From CAYLNG01 sp964497855 (GTDB lineage Bacteria > Verrucomicrobiota > Kiritimatiellia > SS1-B-03-39 > UBA6053): a stretch of DNA of 20,809 nt. The notes below the pieces were generated by a model. That model ran no database searches and had not been told where the DNA came from. It was given only the letters and a program-made list of their open reading frames with translations. The stretch covers positions 1 to 20,809 of the forward strand of contig CAZCFM010000066.1 of NCBI GenBank assembly GCA_964497855.1, written 5' to 3'. Below are positions 1 to 5,675 of this stretch, piece after piece. The position numbers and the translations under genes were made by a program. Numbering within the stretch: the stretch's first letter is position 1; every line of letters starts with the position of its first letter.

Positions 1-196
1 CAGTCCGTCTGCGGACTGGGCTGTTATCGCCTCGGACCTTCGGCCCGAACACAACGGATCAACATTTCGAACTTGCGTATACTCGTCAGGATTGAAATCC
101 ACGTCTATGCGTCGGACTGTCGCTACGCGACAAAATGCTGCATTTGAATCTGAGGTCGCTTCCACCGTAACGAGCCTTTAAACTGAGGTTTGACGC
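1..196. other. Unassigned left-edge segment with short hairpins
   Basis: No gene is recognised here. Bases 1-18 form a perfect 7-bp hairpin (CAGTCCG / CGGACTG, loop TCTG). Bases 32-48 can fold as TCGGaCC-TTC-GGcCCGA with one mismatch. Bases 119-131 form GTCGC-TAC-GCGAC. The heptamer CGGACTG occurs at both 12-18 and 113-119. All three plus-strand frames are open from the edge for some distance, and one ends in TAA at 179-181, just before the terminator at 193-220. It could therefore be the 3' end of a plus-strand gene or of a structured RNA that begins outside the window. None of the translations resembles a family I know. Confidence 0.35.
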
Positions 197-220
197 TCAC
201 AGTGGAGCGTAGGTTTTTTT
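193..220 (+). terminator. Rho-independent terminator, plus strand
   Basis: ACGCTC (193-198) pairs perfectly with GAGCGT (205-210) around the loop ACAGTG. Seven T residues follow at 214-220 after a short AGG spacer. It would end transcription coming from the left edge. It overlaps the last codons of the minus-strand phosphoesterase gene, so the two transcription units converge here. A REP-like palindrome is an alternative reading. Confidence 0.6.
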
Positions 221-853
221 GGCCGGGACGCGGACGAAACGTCTTTCGGGAAGGATCAGACAGCTCAGTTTTCCGCCGTAGACACAGCCGGTGTCGAGGC
301 CAATCACCCGGGGACGATCCAAACCGCCCAACGCGGCCCAATGTCCGAAAACGATCAGGTCATTGCCCGCGTAAAAGTCGAACCAGGGCGGATTCTTTGG
401 ATTTTTAAGGTCTGCCCCCTCCCCGTCCCAGGTGCGGATGGTGACCAAAGCCCAGGGGTCGGTTTGATCCGGATGCAGACCGGGAACCAGACCCGCGTGA
501 ACGAGAAGGAGTTCGTGGTCTTCGAACCAGAGAGGCCAAGAGGAAATGTCCTGAACCAGGTCGCTGAAATAGCGACCAAACTCGTGTTGGAGTTTTTCAA
601 AGTATTTGCTGTGTTTGTGGTATTTGCCCTGGGCAAGTTCGAGCAGGCTCAGTTCATGGTTTCCGACCAAGGATTGGGCGCCCAGTTCGCGGAACAACTC
701 CCAAACGCCACGGGAATCCGGCCCCTTGTTGATCAAATCGCCAATAAACAGAATGCGATCCTGTTTCGGGTCCGCGCCCACCTCTTTCAGGAGCTGCCGA
801 AGTTCTTTTTCGCAGCCATGCACGTCACCGATGATCAGGGTTCTTTTTTCCAT
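197..853 (-). CDS. ApaH/PrpE-like metallophosphoesterase (probable bis(5'-nucleosyl)-tetraphosphatase)
   Basis: The 218-residue protein belongs to the PPP-type calcineurin-like phosphoesterases, which hydrolyse phosphoesters at a two-metal centre. Visible motifs in order are GDVHG (9-13), GDLINKGPDS (38-47), GNHE (64-67), the VHAG histidine (H119), FGH (169-171) and GLDTGCVYGGKL (185-196). The last block, with the GxDTGC/YGG pattern, is typical of ApaH and PrpE, which split Ap4A-type dinucleotides. At 218 residues it is shorter than Escherichia coli ApaH, about 280 residues, so a PrpE-like enzyme or a protein Ser/Thr phosphatase cannot be excluded. No signal peptide is seen, so it should be cytosolic. 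It lies 110 bases after lepB on the same strand, and its last bases overlap a plus-strand terminator. The ATG at 853 fits the start of the conserved domain; there is no good Shine-Dalgarno site, and a candidate promoter lies so close that the mRNA may be leaderless. Confidence 0.85.
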   Translation of the reverse strand: MEKRTLIIGDVHGCEKELRQLLKEVGADPKQDRILFIGDLINKGPDSRGVWELFRELGAQSLVGNHELSLLELAQGKYHKHSKYFEKLQHEFGRYFSDLVQDISSWPLWFEDHELLLVHAGLVPGLHPDQTDPWALVTIRTWDGEGADLKNPKNPPWFDFYAGNDLIVFGHWAALGGLDRPRVIGLDTGCVYGGKLSCLILPERRFVRVPAKKTYAPL

Positions 854-859
854 GCGCTG

Positions 860-887
860 GCTATAACAGGATCAGAGCCTCCGGCAA
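860..887 (-). promoter_or_regulatory. Candidate promoter of the ApaH-like gene
   Basis: Read on the minus strand, TTGCCG (887-882), a 16-base spacer and TATAGC (865-860) form a sigma70-like promoter with an extended TG two bases before the -10. The -10 ends only six bases before the ATG at 853, so transcription would begin at or next to the start codon. It is a pattern match only. Confidence 0.35.
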
Positions 888-890
888 GAA

Positions 891-914
891 GAAGGTGTGT
901 TAGAATCACACTTC
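891..914. other. Short hairpin between lepB and the ApaH-like gene
   Basis: GAAgGTGTG (891-899) pairs with CACACTTC (907-914) with one bulged G and a 7-base loop. On the minus strand it is followed by a pyrimidine stretch but no clean T-run. It may be a weak terminator after lepB or an mRNA processing site. The 110-base gap holds nothing else I recognise apart from the promoter candidate. Confidence 0.3.
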
Positions 915-963
915 AAATTGAGGTCGGGAGCTTACGGCGTTTGGTGGAGGGCTTTGGGCGTGG

Positions 964-2100
964 TTATCGGACGGGACCGGCGTTTCCGTTGTAAATTCCG
1001 CGCTGCATAAAGGGCCAGGGAACAAAAAAGCCGATGCCGATGATGTTTTCGGCGGGTGTGGCCCCGAAGAAGCGGCCGTCCAGACTCCTCGCGGTGTTGT
1101 CTCCCATCATCATGTACTGGCCCTCGCCAAGCGTGACCTTGTCGTTGCAATCATGGAAACGGGGCTCGAGCCCAAATTCCCGCAAATAATAGCGCCGCTC
1201 CTCGATCGTTGGATTGCGGTACCCTGGATAGTGCGCTCCCTCGTACTGCCGCACAAACACGTCCGGTTCCCTCAACACGTCGCCATTGACTACGAGTTTG
1301 CCTTCACAAATGGACAAGGTGTCGCCGGGCACTCCGACCAGACGTTTGATGTAGGCGCTGTTGCTGCGGACAATCGGCAGCCCCCGCGTGCTGAACACAA
1401 CGATATCGCCGCGTTTGGGTTTGACGAAATTGGTGATGAAGCGGTTCACGATGATGTGGTCGCCCTGTTTAAGCAGTCCGCGCGCGATGACCTGCCCTTT
1501 GGCAACAGCCTTGCCGGGTGTGGCAAGGATCTCAAAGTCCTGGTGGATTTTATGGTTTCGGCCCGCGATGTCGTAGATGCGGAAGGTGTCGGCCAGTTGT
1601 CCCTCGAAAGGCATAATGCCGGACGTTTTGGCGCGGATTTCCTTGTAGCGGGAACCCGTGAGGGCGAATTTCACCCAGCGCGCGGGGATTTTGTCCGTCC
1701 AGTCGGGTTTGTAATCGGCCACCGCCGTCACGCCATACAGCGTCGGCTGCATGGACCCGGTGGGAATCTGGTAGGGTTGCAGAAAATAGGTGCGGATGCC
1801 CAGCGCCACGGCGAGAACGACCACAAAGACTTCGATGTTTTCGCGCAAAGCGTAGGCTCCGCCCGGCGCGGGATGCAGGCGCTGGCTGAGGGCAATCGCC
1901 TCTTCGCAGTGTTTCGCGCCCTCCTCGTAGGTTTTTGCTTTGAGGTGCGACTTCAGGGTCTGCTGGAGTTCCCGCAATGCCCGCAGGTCCTTCTCGGAAA
2001 GAAGGTCCTCCTTCATGCGCCGGGCATACTTCACGCAGAACAGGGCGTGTTCGATCTGTTTTTTCAGCTGACTTCGACGGGAGGAAAAAAAGGGAAACAT
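964..2100 (-). CDS. lepB: Signal peptidase I
   Basis: This is a membrane-bound Ser/Lys endopeptidase that removes signal peptides from proteins exported by Sec or Tat. The 378-residue protein has a charged, probably helical cytosolic N-terminus (about 1-80) and a single membrane segment near 88-106. The catalytic serine is in IPTGSMQPTL (S116) and the catalytic lysine in YIKRLVGVPGD (K252). A GDN-S-DGRFFG block at 333-346 matches conserved box E. Between the serine and the lysine lies an insertion of roughly 90 residues (about 122-213), longer than in E. coli or Bacillus enzymes, and the N-terminal extension is also unusual. All family residues needed for activity are present. The gene follows lepA by 20 bases on the same strand, the classical lepA-lepB pairing, so co-transcription is likely. 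The ATG at 2100 is chosen because the frame starts there and the gap to lepA is small. Confidence 0.95.
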   Translation of the reverse strand: MFPFFSSRRSQLKKQIEHALFCVKYARRMKEDLLSEKDLRALRELQQTLKSHLKAKTYEEGAKHCEEAIALSQRLHPAPGGAYALRENIEVFVVVLAVALGIRTYFLQPYQIPTGSMQPTLYGVTAVADYKPDWTDKIPARWVKFALTGSRYKEIRAKTSGIMPFEGQLADTFRIYDIAGRNHKIHQDFEILATPGKAVAKGQVIARGLLKQGDHIIVNRFITNFVKPKRGDIVVFSTRGLPIVRSNSAYIKRLVGVPGDTLSICEGKLVVNGDVLREPDVFVRQYEGAHYPGYRNPTIEERRYYLREFGLEPRFHDCNDKVTLGEGQYMMMGDNTARSLDGRFFGATPAENIIGIGFFVPWPFMQRGIYNGNAGPVR

Positions 2101-2120
2101 GGGCGTCAGGTCATCCGGGG

Positions 2121-3917
2121 CTAGGATTTTAGAATTTTCATGAACGCTTCCTGGGGGATGTTGACCTTGCCGATCATTTTCATCTTCTTTTTCCCCTCTT
2201 TCTGGTTTTCCAGAAGTTTGCGTTTGCGGCTGATATCACCGCCGTAGCAGCGCGAGGTCACATCCTTGCGGAAGGCGGGAACGGTGCTGCGGGCAATGAC
2301 ATTCCGGCCAATCGCCGCCTGAACGGCAATCGGGAACATCATGCGCGGAATCTCGTCCTTGAGTTTGTCGCAGATGTTGCGCCCGATGCCCACGGCTTTG
2401 TCGCGGTGAACAATGGTCGCAAACGCATCCACCGGGTCGCCGTGCACAAGGATTTCCAGTTTGACCAGATCATTCGCCCGGTAGCCCTCGTGTTCGTAGT
2501 CCATGCTGGCGTAGCCGTGGCTGATGCTCTTCAGTTTGTCATAAAAATCAATGACGATCTCGTTGAGCGGAATGTGACAGGTCAGCATCAGGCGGTGGCC
2601 GTCAACGGTTTCCGTTTTGCTGATTTCGCCGCGGCGGTCGCGGATCAGGTGCATCATTTCGCCGATGTCGTCATTCGGGCAGATGATGGTGGTGCGCAGG
2701 TAGGGTTCCTCGATGCGCTCAATGGTCGTGGGGTCGGGGAGATAAACCGGGTTGTCGAGGATGACTTTTTTACCGTTGGTGAGGAACACCTCGTACACCA
2801 CCCCCGGGTAGGTCGAAATGATGTCCAGTTCGAACTCGCGGCGCAGGCGCTCCTGGATGATTTCCATGTGCAGCAGACCGAGAAAACCGCAGCGGTAGCC
2901 GAAGCCCAGGGCCACCGAGGATTCGGCGGTGAAGGTGAAGGCGGCATCGTTGAGGGAGAGTTTTTCGAGACTGTGTTTCAGCTTTTCGTAGTCGGAGCCT
3001 TCGACCGGATAGAGTCCGCAAAACACCATCGGATGCACGACTTTGAACCCGGCGAGGGGCTCTTTGGCCATGTTGTCTTTGCGCGTCAGCGTGTCCCCGA
3101 TTTTCATGTCGGAGGACTCTTTGATGTTGGCAATGATATAGCCCGTCTCGCCCGCGCTCAGCTTGGCGAGTTTTTTCATGCTTGGAGTGAAAATCCCGAC
3201 TTCCTTGACCTCGAAGTCCTTGCCGTTGGACATCAGATGGATTTTGTGCTGCTGGGTGATTTCTCCGTCGAATACGCGCACATACGAAACCACACCGCGG
3301 TAGGCATCGTAGAAAGAATCGAACACCAGCGCCCGGGTGCCCATGTGCGGCTGGGTGGTGGGCGGGGGAATGCGTTTGACGATGGCCTCAAGCACCTCGA
3401 TCACGCCGACGCCGGTTTTGGCGCTGACCAGCAGGGCCTCGTCCATCGGAATCGCCAGCAGCTCCTCCACCTGTTTTTTCACGGCGGGAACGTTGGCATT
3501 GGGCAGGTCGATTTTGTTGATGACGGGAATGATGGTCAGATTTTGCTCCATGGCGAGCATGACATTGGCCACAGTCTGGGCCTCCACCCCCTGCGCGGCG
3601 TCGACCACAAGAATGGCCCCTTCGCAGGAAGCCAGGCTGCGCGTGACTTCATAGGCAAAGTCCACGTGGCCGGGCGTGTCAATCAGGTTGAAATTATAGG
3701 TGCGCCCGTCGGAGGCCGGGTAAAACATGCTCACCGGATGGGCCTTGATGGTGATGCCGCGCTCGCGCTCCAAGTCCATGTTGTCGAGCAACTGCTCGGA
3801 CATATCGCGTTTTTCAACGGCATGGGTGAGTTCAAGGATACGATCGGCCAGGGTGGATTTGCCGTGGTCGATGTGGGCGATGATGGAGAAATTGCGGATA
3901 AGGGAGAGATCGGACAT
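2121..3917 (-). CDS. lepA: Elongation factor 4 (ribosomal back-translocase GTPase LepA)
   Basis: LepA is a translational GTPase that binds ribosomes and can reverse translocation under stress or aid initiation-complex assembly. The 598-residue length is that of the family. GTPase motifs are intact: AHIDHGKS (14-21), switch I RERGITIKA (51-59), DTPGH (80-84), NKID (134-137) and SAK (165-167). The C-terminal part carries the LepA-specific lysine-rich tail, with KRKLLENQKEGKKKMK followed by VNIPQEAFM, which contacts the decoding region. The catalytic histidine is at the DTPGH position. It is the first gene of the lepA-lepB(-ApaH-like) set and is divergent from the mutarotase gene across a 106-base gap. 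The ATG at 3917 gives the standard MSDLSLIRNFSIIAHIDHGK start. The Shine-Dalgarno site is weak. Confidence 0.98.
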   Translation of the reverse strand: MSDLSLIRNFSIIAHIDHGKSTLADRILELTHAVEKRDMSEQLLDNMDLERERGITIKAHPVSMFYPASDGRTYNFNLIDTPGHVDFAYEVTRSLASCEGAILVVDAAQGVEAQTVANVMLAMEQNLTIIPVINKIDLPNANVPAVKKQVEELLAIPMDEALLVSAKTGVGVIEVLEAIVKRIPPPTTQPHMGTRALVFDSFYDAYRGVVSYVRVFDGEITQQHKIHLMSNGKDFEVKEVGIFTPSMKKLAKLSAGETGYIIANIKESSDMKIGDTLTRKDNMAKEPLAGFKVVHPMVFCGLYPVEGSDYEKLKHSLEKLSLNDAAFTFTAESSVALGFGYRCGFLGLLHMEIIQERLRREFELDIISTYPGVVYEVFLTNGKKVILDNPVYLPDPTTIERIEEPYLRTTIICPNDDIGEMMHLIRDRRGEISKTETVDGHRLMLTCHIPLNEIVIDFYDKLKSISHGYASMDYEHEGYRANDLVKLEILVHGDPVDAFATIVHRDKAVGIGRNICDKLKDEIPRMMFPIAVQAAIGRNVIARSTVPAFRKDVTSRCYGGDISRKRKLLENQKEGKKKMKMIGKVNIPQEAFMKILKS

Positions 3918-4023
3918 GGAGGCGGCGTGGTTACCATGAAGATTGGGGAAAGAAAGGAAAAACGAATCGGCCCGGGTGCATAAAAATCTCGCATCCCTCC
4001 CCGCTTTTCGCTACAGGTTGCAC

Positions 4024-5076
4024 ATGCTTGCAACCGAAATTTTTGGCCGAGTTCCCGGAGGGCCGGATATCCATCGCTTCACGCTCCGCAATGCGAAGGG
4101 AATGATGGCGCGTGTCATGACCTATGGGGCGGCGCTGACGGAATTGCACGCGCCCGGCGCGGAGGGGCAATTCGAAGATGTGGTGCTGGGTTTCGATCAC
4201 CTGGAGGGCTATCTGCAGTCGCCGGATTATTTCAGCGGAGTGATCGGCCGGGTCTGCGGTCGCATGGCCCACGGTCGTTTTTCGGTGGACGGCAAAGAGT
4301 ATGCCCTGGTAGTCAATGATCCGCCCAATCATTTGCACGGGGGCTTGCAAGGCTTTGACAAACGGGTCTGGTCCCTTGTGGATGGCGATGAAAACACGCT
4401 GCGCCTGCGCTATTGCAGTGCACATGGCGAAGAGGGCTATCCCGGCGAGGTGGAAATCATCGCGGGTTTTCATCTGACGGATGCGAATGAGTTCGTCATC
4501 CAATTCACGGCCACCACCACCCAGACCACCCCGCTCTGCCTGACCCAACACAACTATTTTAATCTGGGCGGCCCTGCCTCGACGGGCATTCACGACCACC
4601 GGCTCACCATGTTCGCGCAGGACTTCATCCCCACGCTGGAGGATATGACCCTGTCGGACCGCGAAGAGGAGGTTCATGGCAAGGCCAACGACTTCAACCA
4701 CGGGGTGCGGATTGGCGATGTTCTGAATCAGCTCTGGAAACAACACGGGGATATGTATCGTGTCCGTCGCAGCCGTCATGGCGACTTGGTTCCGGCGGCG
4801 CGCCTTGAAGACCCCTGCAGTGGCCGTATTCTCAACATCGCCACCACCGAGGACTGCATTCAGTTTTACAGCGGCAAACATCTCCGTCCCGGAACGGAGG
4901 GCAAGGGAAAACAGAGCTACAGCCCCCACGCCGGGCTCTGCCTGAATTGTCAGGGCTATCCCAATGGAGCCACCTACGACGCCTTCGGGAGCATCCTGCT
5001 CCGACCCGGCCAGGTACACCGTCAGCAGACGGTTTTGGCCTTCCGCGCGGCGGAACAGGAGAGATGTTCGCGGTAA
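4024..5076 (+). CDS. Aldose 1-epimerase (galactose mutarotase) family protein with altered active site
   Basis: This 350-residue protein has the fold signature of GalM, which interconverts alpha and beta anomers of aldoses. It shows YGAALTELHAP (34-44), GVIGR (72-76), NHLHGG (102-107), LTQHNYFNLGG (173-183), QFYSGKHL (280-287) and LLRPG (325-329). The key His pair (H105, H176) is kept. However, the block that normally reads LExQxxPD, whose Glu is the catalytic base, reads LNCQGYPN here (N308 in place of Glu). The usual GxDHNF block is also not clean (HGDMYR at 241-246), and the NR of GRxxNR is GR. It may have lost or changed mutarotase activity. The start at 4024 is preferred because an AGG lies at 4016-4018 and the conserved region begins directly after it; an upstream in-frame ATG at 3943 would add 27 unconserved residues. 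Its last 55 bases overlap the convergent oligoribonuclease gene. Confidence 0.88.
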   Translation: MLATEIFGRVPGGPDIHRFTLRNAKGMMARVMTYGAALTELHAPGAEGQFEDVVLGFDHLEGYLQSPDYFSGVIGRVCGRMAHGRFSVDGKEYALVVNDPPNHLHGGLQGFDKRVWSLVDGDENTLRLRYCSAHGEEGYPGEVEIIAGFHLTDANEFVIQFTATTTQTTPLCLTQHNYFNLGGPASTGIHDHRLTMFAQDFIPTLEDMTLSDREEEVHGKANDFNHGVRIGDVLNQLWKQHGDMYRVRRSRHGDLVPAARLEDPCSGRILNIATTEDCIQFYSGKHLRPGTEGKGKQSYSPHAGLCLNCQGYPNGATYDAFGSILLRPGQVHRQQTVLAFRAAEQERCSR

Positions 5077-5675
5077 AACGCGAGTTCGGCGATACTGGCC
5101 TGAATATCGAAATATGCGTCGTGTTCCTTCATGTCCTCGCGCAGGACGGCTTCGGGAAAATAGCGTCGGACAAAGGCGGGGTCTTTTTTGTCGGGAACTT
5201 CGCGACGGTACCAATCGCTCCACTGGGTCTTGAAGGTGGACACATCGAGGAGCCGATAGTGGGCGCGGCGGAGCACGCCGGGGAAAAAACGGCGCAGCAG
5301 GAGCCAGTCGTTGTGGACACTGTTGCCGGCGATGAGGGGCCGGGCGTCGGACTTCTCCTGAATGGGGCCGATCACGGAATCGATGTAGCGGCAGAGGCGG
5401 ACTTCGGCGTCGCTGAGCGAAACCGCGCTCGGTCCGAGGCAGCCCTTGACGATGTGGGGAATGTTTTCCTTGACCCAGGGGCTGATGCCGCGGTCGTCTT
5501 TGCGATGAATGAAGAGAACGAGGTCTTTTTCCGGCGGGGCGAGCCGCTTCAGGGAGGCGTCGGTGGCCATCAGGGCGATTTGCAGGATCTCGGCCGACTC
5601 CAGCTCCAGGCTGGAGAATTCGGCGTCGATCCACAGATAGCCGGGGGCCGGGGCAACCGTGGCCGCTGAACTCAT
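5022..5675 (-). CDS. orn: Oligoribonuclease-like DEDDh 3'-5' exonuclease
   Basis: Orn degrades RNA dinucleotides and other nano-RNAs, including pGpG from cyclic-di-GMP breakdown, to mononucleotides in the cytosol. All five DEDDh positions can be placed in the 217 residues: D17 and E19 in WIDAEF, D123 in GNSVHND, and H185 and D190 in HDAYFD. Orn-specific blocks are also present: LLDVSTFK (142-149) and IQASIAELAFYREH (191-204). Two features are atypical. The family motif EMTGL reads EFSSL, and about 25 residues are inserted between the DVST block and the last motif, which makes the protein longer than the usual 180 residues. A 13-residue tail after YREHL is encoded inside the overlap with the mutarotase gene. 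The ATG overlaps the glgP stop as ATGA, indicating translational coupling. Confidence 0.85.
   Translation of the reverse strand: MSSAATVAPAPGYLWIDAEFSSLELESAEILQIALMATDASLKRLAPPEKDLVLFIHRKDDRGISPWVKENIPHIVKGCLGPSAVSLSDAEVRLCRYIDSVIGPIQEKSDARPLIAGNSVHNDWLLLRRFFPGVLRRAHYRLLDVSTFKTQWSDWYRREVPDKKDPAFVRRYFPEAVLREDMKEHDAYFDIQASIAELAFYREHLSCSAARKAKTVC

Noticed and set aside
1153..2124. Plus-strand open frame of 323 codons antisense to lepB
   Set aside because: It overlaps the certain lepB gene and shows no domain or start signal.
2406..3983. Plus-strand open frame of 525 codons antisense to lepA
   Set aside because: It is the mirror of the lepA coding bias; the LepA motifs on the other strand are unambiguous.
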